Assembly (NCBI RefSeq): GCF_034555375.1
Contig: NZ_CP140706.1
Location: forward strand, 1,789,001-1,853,000
Reading direction: 5' to 3'
From: Pseudomonas sp. B33.4
GTDB taxonomy: Bacteria > Pseudomonadota > Gammaproteobacteria > Pseudomonadales > Pseudomonadaceae
Length of the DNA stretch: 64,000 bases
The position numbers and the translations under genes were made by a program. The stretch's first letter is position 1. Each line of letters starts with the position of its first letter. Below the pieces are notes generated by a model. That model saw nothing but the letters and a program-made list of their open reading frames with translations, had not been told where the DNA came from and searched no databases. Shown in pieces: positions 56,571 through 64,000 of this stretch.

Positions 56571-58196
56571 ATGAGTATCCGAAGTCTCAATATTGCCCCG
56601 CGCGCGGGCCTCGGTTTTGGCTTGTTGGCGTTGATGGTATTTGCCTTGGGCGCGTTCGCCCTGCTGCAAATGTCGAACATGCGCGCCCAATCTGACGAGG
56701 TCGATAACAATTGGCTGCCGAGCGTGATGGCGGTCGGTGAGATGAGTCAGGACATGCTGCGCCTGCGCGCGTTGACCATGCGCCTGTTGCTCAATCGTGA
56801 TCCGCAGGCGCTGGAGCAGAATGTTGCCAAGCTCAATGAATTACGCGGTGTGCTCAGTGAGGCCCAGCTGCGTTATGACGTGCTGATCGTGTTACCCGAA
56901 GAGCGCAAGCTGTTTGATCGCTTCAAGGTTGCCGAGCATCAGTATCTGGAGCTTCAGGCGCAGGTCATGCAGTTGTCGGCGCAGAATCGGGTCGAGGAGG
57001 CAGCGACCATTCTTAACGGTCAGATGAGTCCTTTGGCCGATCAAATCGCAGTGCTTTTGCGCGAACTGGTCGAGCTGAACAAACACAATGCCAACCTTGC
57101 CACCGAAGCAGCGCGGCTGGTGTTTACCAACTCGCGGGTGTGGGTCGGGGTGATGATCGGTGTTACTGCGTTGATCACCATCGGCCTGGCCCTGCTGCTG
57201 ACGCGCAGCATCGTGTTGCCGCTGGCGCAATCGTTGGGTGTCGCCGAGGTGGTGGCCGGTGGTGATCTGACCGGCGATATCAACATCAGCGGCAAGGACG
57301 AACCGGCGCGACTGTTGCACGCGCTCAAGAGCATGCAACACAACCTGCGCGACACGATTCGGCAAATCTCCGAGTCCTCCAGCCAATTGGCCTCGGCGTC
57401 GGAGGAGCTGAGTTGCGTCACGGAAGACGCTACGCGCGGGTTGCACCAACAGAGTCTGGAAATTGAGCAGGCTGCCACGGCGGTCAATCAGATGACGGCG
57501 GCAGTGGAGGAGGTGGCGAGCAATGCGGTGGCCACTTCCGAGGCTTCTCGTGAATCTGATCGCATAGCCCAGCATGGCCGCGAGCAGGTGCATCAAACGG
57601 TGCTGTCCATCGAGTCGCTGGCCGATGATGTAACAGCCAATGCGAGTCAGGTGGAAGATCTGGCGCAGAAGGTCTACAGCATCAGCAAGGTGCTGGACGT
57701 GATCCGTTCGATTGCCGAGCAGACCAATCTGCTCGCTTTGAATGCTGCGATCGAGGCGGCGCGGGCCGGTGATGCCGGGCGCGGGTTTGCGGTGGTAGCC
57801 GATGAGGTGCGGGCGCTGGCGCATCGTACGCAGCAGTCGACGCAAGAGATCGAGCAGATGATTGGCGGCATTCAGCAGGGCACCGATTCGGCGGTCAGCT
57901 CGATGCAGCAAAGCAATGTGCGGGCGCGTTCGACGCTCGAGTTGGCCAAGGCTGCCGGGACTGCACTTGAAGAGATCGCCTCGGCGTTCACGCTGATCAA
58001 TGAGCGCAATCTGGTGATCGCCAGTGCCTCGGAGGAGCAGGCAGCGGTGGCGCGGGAGGTGGATCGTAATCTGATGAATATTCGTGATCTGGCGATGCAG
58101 ACATCGGCGGGGGCGAATCAGACCAGTGCGGCGAGTCAGGAGCTGTCGCGGTTGGCGGTGGATCTGAACAGTATGGTGGCGAAGTTTTCGGTTTGA
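56571..58196 (+). CDS. Methyl-accepting chemotaxis protein
   Basis: A 541-residue chemoreceptor. Order: TM1 (about 13-33), periplasmic four-helix-bundle sensor domain (34-190), TM2 (about 192-212), HAMP, then the signalling domain with the hairpin tip [20 protein letters not shown] and [19 protein letters not shown]. The ligand cannot be predicted; the sensor belongs to the 4HB type. AAGG lies ten bases before the ATG at 56571. It stands alone without che genes. Confidence 0.93.
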   Translation: MSIRSLNIAPRAGLGFGLLALMVFALGAFALLQMSNMRAQSDEVDNNWLPSVMAVGEMSQDMLRLRALTMRLLLNRDPQALEQNVAKLNELRGVLSEAQLRYDVLIVLPEERKLFDRFKVAEHQYLELQAQVMQLSAQNRVEEAATILNGQMSPLADQIAVLLRELVELNKHNANLATEAARLVFTNSRVWVGVMIGVTALITIGLALLLTRSIVLPLAQSLGVAEVVAGGDLTGDINISGKDEPARLLHALKSMQHNLRDTIRQISESSSQLASASEELSCVTEDATRGLHQQSLEIEQAATAVNQMTAAVEEVASNAVATSEASRESDRIAQHGREQVHQTVLSIESLADDVTANASQVEDLAQKVYSISKVLDVIRSIAEQTNLLALNAAIEAARAGDAGRGFAVVADEVRALAHRTQQSTQEIEQMIGGIQQGTDSAVSSMQQSNVRARSTLELAKAAGTALEEIASAFTLINERNLVIASASEEQAAVAREVDRNLMNIRDLAMQTSAGANQTSAASQELSRLAVDLNSMVAKFSV

Positions 58197-58211
58197 GTTT
58201 CGCCTTCAAAA

Positions 58212-58389
58212 GCCCCTCACCCTAGCCCTCTCCCAGGGGGAGAGGGGACTGACCGTGCGATGCTTTGTATATAAGTCGACCTGAAACTGCTTGGCTGAAT
58301 CCATAATCGACTCGATCTTTCAGGTCGATGCATAGCGCCAGACATCTCGGTCAGCTCCCTCTCCCTCGGGAGAGGGCTGGGGTAAGGGG
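58212..58389. repeat. Nested-palindrome element, copy 4
   Basis: Left: GCCCCTCACCCTAGCCCTCT then CCCAGGGGGAGAGGGG. Right: CTCCCTCTCCCTCGGGAGAG then GGCTGGGGTAAGGGGC. The middle has AGTCGACCTGAAA, CTGAATCCATAATCGA and ATCTTTCAGGTCGA. It lies between the convergent chemoreceptor and DUF3108 genes. Confidence 0.88.
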
Positions 58390-58421
58390 CGAGCCAGGCA
58401 CAATCTCCAATCCGGCAGACG

Positions 58422-58453
58422 AAAAAAGCCCCGCATTTCGCAGGGCTTTTTGT
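58422..58453. terminator. Bidirectional terminator before DUF3108
   Basis: AAAAAAGCCC(C)GC, loop, GC(A)GGGCTTTTT. A and T tracts on opposite sides suit both convergent genes. Confidence 0.88.
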
Positions 58454-58465
58454 TGTGGCGGCGGA

Positions 58466-59179
58466 TCAGCTGCCTTTAACGGTTTTGCCGTTGACCGTGC
58501 CGTCCTGGAGCATGATGTTGTACTCCTTGCCGTCAGTTTCGACTTGTTGCAAGCGAACCAGCAAGTAATCCCAATCCTTGGCGAACCACAGCACGGTGGT
58601 GCGCTTGCTTTGCGTCGGGTCGCGCACGCGCTCGACCTTGATCGCATCGATCTTGCCAGCCTTGGTCTCGACTTTTTCCGAACCCAGCACGCGGAAGTCA
58701 TAGGTATCAACTTCGCCGTCGTCGACCACTTGATAGCTCATGGTCTTCTTGCCAGCAGCGACGTCATGCTGCAGCGCCAGTTGATAGGTGGACTTGTCGA
58801 CCATGCCACGGTTCAGCGGGATTTTCACCGCGTCGCCACGGTCGGTGCCAGTAACCATCTTGCTGTTCCAGTCAAAATCCAGATCAGCCTTTTTCGCTTT
58901 GCCCAGACCGCCACGTTCAAAGTGGTAGGACTGTGGCAGCAAGGTGTCCTTGTCCAGGGTCAGAGTGCTTTCTTCTGTCAGGCTGGCGATCATCATCGAG
59001 GCCTTGAAGCTGAGCTTCCAGACGCCGTTGGCTTCCTTGACCAGGCTGCGCTCGGCAGTGCCGCTCATGGGCAACTGTTTCCAGTCGGCGGTGTAGCTGG
59101 CGGAGAACGGTTGAAGGTCCGCTGCCTGCGCGAAGGGCAGGGCGAGCAGAGCGCAAGCGAAGAGCAGGGCGCGACGCAT
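58466..59179 (-). CDS. DUF3108 family periplasmic protein
   Basis: A 237-residue product with a Sec signal peptide (ending PFAQA) and a beta-rich DUF3108 domain (FSASYTADWKQLPMSGTAERSL; VYDFRV-like strand DTYDFRVLGSEKVETKAG). Function of the family is unknown. It follows purN on the same strand with an eight-base gap, so it belongs to the purM-purN transcription unit, a common arrangement in Pseudomonas as I recall. Confidence 0.9.
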   Translation of the reverse strand: MRRALLFACALLALPFAQAADLQPFSASYTADWKQLPMSGTAERSLVKEANGVWKLSFKASMMIASLTEESTLTLDKDTLLPQSYHFERGGLGKAKKADLDFDWNSKMVTGTDRGDAVKIPLNRGMVDKSTYQLALQHDVAAGKKTMSYQVVDDGEVDTYDFRVLGSEKVETKAGKIDAIKVERVRDPTQSKRTTVLWFAKDWDYLLVRLQQVETDGKEYNIMLQDGTVNGKTVKGS

Positions 59180-59187
59180 AATATCTC

Positions 59188-59838
59188 CTAGTGTCGAATC
59201 AAGTGGCCGCTGGCCGCGAGTAACTGGCCATCCAGTAAAGCACCGTGTTCGCCGAGTGCCAGTCTGCCTTCGGCAAACCAGCGAACCGCCATCGGGTAAA
59301 TCAGGTGTTCCTGAACGTGGACTCGCTGCGCGAGACTCTGCGGCGTGTCATGCAACTCTACCGGTAATACTGCCTGTACGACCAGTGGTCCGCCATCGAG
59401 TTCCTCGGTGACGAAGTGCACGGAGCAGCCGTGCTCATTGTCGCCGGCCTCCAGCGCGCGCTGATGAGTGTGTAACCCTTTGTATTTGGGCAGCAGCGAC
59501 GGGTGGATGTTGAGCAGGCGACCCTGGTAGTGGCGAACGAAATCAGCGCTGAGAATGCGCATGAAGCCGGCCAGCACCACGAGTTTCGGTTGGAATTCGT
59601 CGATCAGTTCGATCAGGGCAGCATCGAAGGCCTCGCGACCTTCGAATGCCTTGTGATCCAGCGAGCGGGTAGCGATACCCGCGTCACTGGCGCGTTGCAG
59701 GCCGTAAGCGTCGGCGCGATTGGAAATCACTGCAGCGATGCGGACCGGGCTGTCGCCGGTCCGCGTGCTGTCGATCAGAGCCTGCAAGTTACTGCCGGTG
59801 CCGGACAACAGCACCACGACATCACAGGGTGCGGACAT
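59188..59838 (-). CDS. purN: Phosphoribosylglycinamide formyltransferase
   Basis: Transfers a formyl group from 10-formyl-tetrahydrofolate to GAR in purine synthesis. The 216-residue protein has LLSGTGSNLQALID for phosphoribosyl binding, the catalytic NIHPSLLPKYKGLHTH (Asn, His), and HFVTEELDGGP with the catalytic Asp. The ATG overlaps the purM stop by one base (TAATG). Confidence 0.97.
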   Translation of the reverse strand: MSAPCDVVVLLSGTGSNLQALIDSTRTGDSPVRIAAVISNRADAYGLQRASDAGIATRSLDHKAFEGREAFDAALIELIDEFQPKLVVLAGFMRILSADFVRHYQGRLLNIHPSLLPKYKGLHTHQRALEAGDNEHGCSVHFVTEELDGGPLVVQAVLPVELHDTPQSLAQRVHVQEHLIYPMAVRWFAEGRLALGEHGALLDGQLLAASGHLIRH

Positions 59839-60896
59839 TAATGAGCCTTAAGGTTCTGCAGATCAACCTGAGCAGCGCCTTCGGCAGCGGCAGCGATCTG
59901 GCCGATGACCCATGGCTGCTCGCCGGCGTCACGCAGGGTGTTCAGCGCCACTTCAACGTGTTCCTGAGCCACGCAGATGACCATGCCAACGCCGCAGTTC
60001 AGCACGCGGTGCATCTCGGTCTCGTCAACGTTGCCTTTTTCCTGCAGCCAGTCGAACACGGCAGGGCGAGTCCAGCTTGCTACGTCAACCACGGCCTGAG
60101 CGCCTTTTGGCAGCACGCGCGGGATGTTGTCGAGCAGGCCGCCACCGGTGATGTGGGCCATGGCTTTGACGGCGCCGGTGTCTTTGATCAGCTTGAGCAG
60201 CGGCTTCACATAGATGCGGGTCGGGGCCATCAGCAGGTCGGTCAGTGGTTTGCCGTCGAGCTGGATGTTTTCGATGTCGGCACCGGAGACTTCGATGATC
60301 TTGCGGATCAGCGAGTAACCGTTGGAGTGCGGGCCGGACGATGGCAGGGCGATCAGTGCGTCACCGGTGGCAACTTTCGAGCCGTCGATGATTTCCGATT
60401 TTTCCACGACGCCGACGCAGAAACCGGCCAGATCGTAATCTTCGCCTTCGTACATGCCTGGCATTTCAGCGGTTTCGCCGCCAACCAGCGAGCAACCGGA
60501 CAGTTCGCAGCCAGCGCCGATGCCGGTTACAACCTGGGCAGCGGTGTCGACATTGAGTTTGCCGGTGGCGTAGTAGTCGAGGAAGAACAGTGGCTCGGCG
60601 CCGCAAACCACGAGGTCGTTGACGCACATGGCAACCAGGTCGATGCCGATGCTGTCGTGCTTGTTCAGGTTCAGTGCCAGACGCAGCTTGGTGCCGACGC
60701 CGTCGGTGCCGGAAACCAGCACTGGCTGCTTGTAGCCGGCCGGGATTTCGCAGAGGGCGCCGAAACCGCCCAGGCCGCCCATGACTTCCGGGCGCGCAGT
60801 GCGCTTGGCGACGCTCTTGATGCGTTCGACCAATGCTTCACCGGCGTCGATGTCTACACCGGCGTCCTTGTAGCTCAGGGAGGGTTGCTTGCTCAT
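59838..60896 (-). CDS. purM: Phosphoribosylformylglycinamidine cyclo-ligase
   Basis: Closes the imidazole ring to give AIR in purine synthesis, using ATP. The 352-residue protein starts [19 protein letters not shown] and has the PurM hallmarks [53 protein letters not shown] and [17 protein letters not shown]. First gene of the leftward purM-purN-DUF3108 unit. Confidence 0.98.
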   Translation of the reverse strand: MSKQPSLSYKDAGVDIDAGEALVERIKSVAKRTARPEVMGGLGGFGALCEIPAGYKQPVLVSGTDGVGTKLRLALNLNKHDSIGIDLVAMCVNDLVVCGAEPLFFLDYYATGKLNVDTAAQVVTGIGAGCELSGCSLVGGETAEMPGMYEGEDYDLAGFCVGVVEKSEIIDGSKVATGDALIALPSSGPHSNGYSLIRKIIEVSGADIENIQLDGKPLTDLLMAPTRIYVKPLLKLIKDTGAVKAMAHITGGGLLDNIPRVLPKGAQAVVDVASWTRPAVFDWLQEKGNVDETEMHRVLNCGVGMVICVAQEHVEVALNTLRDAGEQPWVIGQIAAAAEGAAQVDLQNLKAH

Positions 60897-61269
60897 GATC
60901 CAGGCCTTTAGGGGAGGGGATTCAGGGGTAACGACCGAGTTCAGCGGGAACTTCGAAATCGGCGGGGCGATGGCCTCACGCGAGTTTCGAGGTGCCCGGC
61001 TGTTGCCGGTCTGCGAAGGCGCGCGATTTTATCAGGCTTGAGGGGCAGCGGCCATCCTCGCACCGACGGGCAGGGCGATATCTCGGGAAATTTTTTGCAA
61101 TTAAGACCTGTGGGTGCCTGTATAAGGTGTGGCGATTAACCGTCTATCGTTATCACTGTGCAAAAACTTACCGCCGCCGTGTGAATGTTTTGCAACGGCC
61201 AAGTGTCACAGCCTTGCTCAACCGGTTCACGCGGCGTGTTCCAGCCGCTCCTGTCGACGGGAATTCTCC
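60897..61269. other. Divergent regulatory region purM / DUF2066
   Basis: 373 bases between two start codons, carrying promoters in both directions. TTGCAA at 61095-61100 with a TATA-like TGTATA 18 bases on is a weak candidate for the rightward promoter. I see no purine-type operator, riboswitch or repeat that I can name. Confidence 0.5.
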
Positions 61270-62328
61270 ATGCGTTTTTGTAAATTGTTGTTTGTGGGTT
61301 GTTTGTCCCTGATCAGCCTGGCGAGTCACGCCGAAAATCTCAGAGGCCTTTACCAAGTGCGCGAGCCGGTCAATGGCCAGGCGCCGGAAGAACGTGATCG
61401 CGCCACGCAAGCGGCGCTCGACACCCTGATATTGCGCCTGACTGGCGATCCGAAAGCCCCACAAAACCCGGGGCTGGCGGCGATTCGCAAGGATCCGCAG
61501 CAAATTATCAGTCAGTTCGGTTTTGACGCCGGGCCGCCGGAAGTGTTGAAGGTCGATTTCGATCCGTCGACCACCGAGCAGGCGTTGCGTCGTGCCGGGT
61601 TGTCGTTGTGGGGTGCCAGTCGCCCGTCGATTTTGAGCTGGTGGCTGAACGATTCAACTGAAGGGTCGAGTCTGGTCGGTGATGGTCAAGCCGCCGCCGC
61701 GCCTTTGCGTACAGCCGCGCAACATCGCGGCTTGCCATTGCGCTTGCCGCTGGCGGACCTGAGCGAGCAATTGGTTGCCACGGCGCCAGCGCTGGAAGGC
61801 ACGGATCCGGCACCGTTGCGCGGCGCTTCCGAACGCTACAACGCTGACGCTTTGCTGGCGGTGCATGCGCGCGAAGAAGGCGGGCAGTGGCAAGCCAAGT
61901 GGCACTTGTGGCTGGGCGATCAGAAAGAGGCAGGCAGCGTGCAGGGTGCCGATCAGGCCGCTGTGGCTGATGCGGTGATGCTGGCGGTGGCTGAGCGTCT
62001 GGCGCCACGTTTTGCGGCCAAATCCGGCGCTTCGGGGCAGCAGACTCTGGAAGTGCAGGGCATGAATCTTGAACACTACGCGGCGCTGTTGCGGTTACTC
62101 GAACCGTTTGGCGTGCGTCTGCAAAGTGTTGATGGCGATCGCATTGTCTATCGGGTCAATGGCAGTGCCGATCAGATGCGCGCGCAGTTGTCGCTGGCGA
62201 AGTTGCAGGAGTTGCCGGCAGAAGCGCCTGCCCCGGTGGCAGCGCCGCAGCCAGCAGGGGCGGGTGCAGCACCTGTTGCAACGCCGGCCCCGACACCGGC
62301 AGCGCCATCGTTGCGGTTTCGCTGGTAA
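61270..62328 (+). CDS. DUF2066 family exported protein
   Basis: A 352-residue product with a signal peptide (MRFCKLLFVGCLSLISLASHA) and the DUF2066 domain (ATQAALDTLILRLTGDPKAP; LSLWGASRPSILSWW). The C-terminus is a Pro/Ala-rich low-complexity tail. The ATG at 61270 was chosen for the signal peptide; a longer in-frame start has no support. Function unknown. It precedes perM and hda, an arrangement common in gamma-proteobacteria as I recall. Confidence 0.88.
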   Translation: MRFCKLLFVGCLSLISLASHAENLRGLYQVREPVNGQAPEERDRATQAALDTLILRLTGDPKAPQNPGLAAIRKDPQQIISQFGFDAGPPEVLKVDFDPSTTEQALRRAGLSLWGASRPSILSWWLNDSTEGSSLVGDGQAAAAPLRTAAQHRGLPLRLPLADLSEQLVATAPALEGTDPAPLRGASERYNADALLAVHAREEGGQWQAKWHLWLGDQKEAGSVQGADQAAVADAVMLAVAERLAPRFAAKSGASGQQTLEVQGMNLEHYAALLRLLEPFGVRLQSVDGDRIVYRVNGSADQMRAQLSLAKLQELPAEAPAPVAAPQPAGAGAAPVATPAPTPAAPSLRFRW

Positions 62329-62362
62329 GTCTTTCCTTATATAGAAGCAACTGGAGTGGTAC

Positions 62363-63436
62363 ATGGCCGATACGCGGCGTTGGTTCTGGCTCGGTGGGGT
62401 AGTCCTGCTTTGCGCGTTTGTATGGTTGCTGCATCCGATCCTCACGCCGTTCCTGGTGGCGCTGCTGCTGGCTTATCTGTTCGATCCGCTGGTGGATCGT
62501 CTGGAGCGGCTCGGTTTGTCGCGAACCTGGGGCGTGATCGCGGTGTTTGCCTTGTTCACCTTGATCGTCACGGCGTTGCTGCTGGTGTTGGTGCCGATGC
62601 TCGCCAAGCAACTGCTGCGCTTGTACGAACTGGCGCCGCAAATGCTCGACTGGCTGCAGCACACGGCATTGCCGTGGGCACAGGCGAAGCTGGGTCTGTC
62701 GGATGGTTTCTGGAAATTCGACAAAGTCAAAGCGGCGATCAGCGAACACATGGGTCAGACCACCGACATCGTCAGTGTGGTGCTGAGTCAGGCCACGGCA
62801 TCGAGCCTGGCGCTGATCGGCTGGCTGGCGAATCTGGTGCTGATCCCGGTGGTGAGTTTCTACCTGCTGCGCGATTGGGACGTGATGATGGCCAAGATCC
62901 GCAGCCTGCTGCCGCGTGATCGGGAAGAGACCATCGTATCGCTGGCCGGTGAATGTCATGAGGTACTGGGCGCATTTGTTCGCGGTCAGTTGCTGGTGAT
63001 GGTGGCGTTAGGCGTGATCTACGCAGCGGGCCTGATGATCGTCGGGCTGGAGCTGGGGCTGTTGATCGGCCTGATTGCTGGTCTGGCGGCGATCGTGCCT
63101 TACATGGGCTTCGTGATCGGTATTGGCGCGGCGCTGATTGCCGGGTTGTTCCAGTTCGGCGGTGATCTGTATCCGATGTTCGGAATTGTTGCGGTGTTCA
63201 TGATCGGTCAGGCGCTGGAGGGCATGGTGCTGACACCATTGCTGGTGGGCGATCGTATCGGTCTGCATCCGGTGGCCGTGATCTTTGCGATTCTGGCCGG
63301 CGGCGAACTGTTCGGTTTCACCGGCGTGTTGCTGGCGTTGCCGGTGGCGGCAGTGATCATGGTGCTGGTGCGCCATGTGCACGACTTGTACAAGGATTCC
63401 GACATCTATAGTGGTGTGGACGATCCGCAGTTGTAA
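62363..63436 (+). CDS. AI-2E/PerM family membrane permease
   Basis: A 357-residue membrane protein with about eight transmembrane segments and the family features HPILTPFLVALLLAYLFDPLVDRLE near the start, GWLANLVLIPVVSFYLLRDWD and GLIAGLAAIVPYMGFVIG in the core, and LLVGDRIGLHPVAVIFAILAGGELFGFTGVLLALPVAAV at the end. Members include putative autoinducer or ion exporters; the substrate here is not known. A ribosome site (ACTGGAG) precedes the ATG. Confidence 0.9.
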   Translation: MADTRRWFWLGGVVLLCAFVWLLHPILTPFLVALLLAYLFDPLVDRLERLGLSRTWGVIAVFALFTLIVTALLLVLVPMLAKQLLRLYELAPQMLDWLQHTALPWAQAKLGLSDGFWKFDKVKAAISEHMGQTTDIVSVVLSQATASSLALIGWLANLVLIPVVSFYLLRDWDVMMAKIRSLLPRDREETIVSLAGECHEVLGAFVRGQLLVMVALGVIYAAGLMIVGLELGLLIGLIAGLAAIVPYMGFVIGIGAALIAGLFQFGGDLYPMFGIVAVFMIGQALEGMVLTPLLVGDRIGLHPVAVIFAILAGGELFGFTGVLLALPVAAVIMVLVRHVHDLYKDSDIYSGVDDPQL

Positions 63437-63441
63437 TGGTG

Positions 63442-63474
63442 CGGGCCAACCCGGCGAATCGCCGGGTTGGCCCG
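63442..63474 (+). terminator. Strong stem-loop after the permease gene
   Basis: CGGGCCAACCCGGC, loop GAATC, GCCGGGTTGGCCCG: a perfect 14-base GC-rich stem six bases after the stop. There is no T tract, so it may act as a transcript stabiliser or partial terminator before hda. Confidence 0.7.
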
Positions 63475-63642
63475 TGTCCTGCAGGTGCTGGCGCCAAAGA
63501 ATCTGTCATAAAACCAGTGTGTTAACGCAAACCTTTGATTTTGCTTGGAGTCTGTCGCATTGTGCGCTCAGCTTCACGGGTATAAACTTCGCAAACTTTA
63601 CACAGAGGCCACTAACGGTTCCTTGAGAACTGTTCAGTCAGC

Positions 63643-64000
63643 ATGAAACCGATTCAGCTGCCCCTAGGTGTGCGTCTGCGTGACGACGCCACCTTCATCA
63701 ACTACTACCCAGGCGCCAATGCCGCTGCACTCGGCTATGTCGAGCGTCTATGCGAAGCCGACGCCGGCTGGACAGAAAGCCTGATCTACCTGTGGGGCAA
63801 GCACGGCGTAGGGCGTACGCATCTGTTGCAGGCGGCGTGTCTGCGATTCGAGCAGATGGGCGAGCCGGCGGTGTACTTGCCGTTGGCCGAGTTGATGGAT
63901 CGCGGCGTCGAAATCCTCGATAACCTCGAACAGTACGAACTGGTTTGCCTGGACGACTTGCAGGTGATTGCCGGCAAGGCTGACTGGGAAGAGGCGATGT
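63643..64000 (+). CDS. hda: DnaA regulatory inactivator Hda, 3' end outside window
   Basis: Hda is an AAA+ protein that with the loaded clamp stimulates ATP hydrolysis by DnaA. The first 119 residues are present: a clamp-binding motif near the start (MKPIQLPLGVRL, with QLPLG), the Walker A region GKHGVGRTHLLQA with Arg in place of the usual Lys as is normal for Hda, and Walker B (LVCLDDLQVIAG). The frame is open to the window end. Start ATG at 63643. Confidence 0.94.
   Translation, partial: MKPIQLPLGVRLRDDATFINYYPGANAAALGYVERLCEADAGWTESLIYLWGKHGVGRTHLLQAACLRFEQMGEPAVYLPLAELMDRGVEILDNLEQYELVCLDDLQVIAGKADWEEAM

Overview
This 64-kb window is a contiguous piece of a Pseudomonas chromosome, most likely from the P. 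fluorescens group. The grounds are the cytochrome c maturation cluster, the gltA | sdhCDAB-sucAB-lpd-sucCD block followed by brnQ and htpG (the order I recall from P. aeruginosa), and many REP/REPIN palindromes of the types TGTGGGAGCGAGCCTGCTCGCG and TGTAGGAGTGAGCCTGCTCGCG, with a RAYT transposase among them. No rRNA, tRNA, prophage, insertion sequence or CRISPR array was seen. Both ends cut a gene: ccmC on the left and hda on the right.

Layout. 1-5.9 kb: ccmCDEFGHI operon plus a small lipoprotein. 6-12.7 kb: accessory genes (LysR regulator, SDR and peroxiredoxin-like pair, HicAB toxin-antitoxin, MFS exporter, secreted DUF5666-like protein, sulfate-binding protein). 12.7-14.5 kb: a voltage-gated-type potassium channel and a urea transporter. 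14.7-22 kb: a glyoxylate-to-pyruvate operon read leftward (gcl, hyi, glxR, glycerate kinase, pyk) with a divergent GlcG-like gene and twin TTGTATACAA palindromes between. 22-30 kb: RAYT among REPs, a RutR-like TetR regulator, a DUF808 membrane protein, mlaA with an overlapping secreted hydrolase gene, a GH17-type membrane enzyme and a betaine-type binding protein. 30.4-32.4 kb: DUF485 plus an ActP-type symporter.

32.4-33.4 kb is a kilobase of non-coding DNA built as a large imperfect inverted repeat. 33.4-46.4 kb holds the TCA-cycle core: gltA leftward and sdhCDAB-sucAB-lpd-sucCD rightward, each with a good sigma-70-like promoter in the shared intergenic region. 46.7-58.2 kb: brnQ, DUF599 and MAPEG membrane proteins, two coupled hotdog thioesterases, htpG, a dienelactone-hydrolase-like protein, pirin, OsmC, an exported amidohydrolase and a chemoreceptor. 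58.4-64 kb: DUF3108, purN-purM leftward, then DUF2066, a PerM/AI-2E-type permease and hda rightward.

The most interesting non-genic signal is a family of nested-palindrome elements of about 180 bp. They have outer CCCTCTCCC...GGGAGAGGG hairpins and a conserved middle around GAATCCATAATCG. Together with REPINs they fill nine of the ten junctions between convergent genes in the window. Coding content is otherwise largely conserved Pseudomonas core. No clearly new defence or biosynthetic system was found. The repeat architecture, the twin operators, the stem-loops in the TCA operon and a few odd proteins are the leads worth following.
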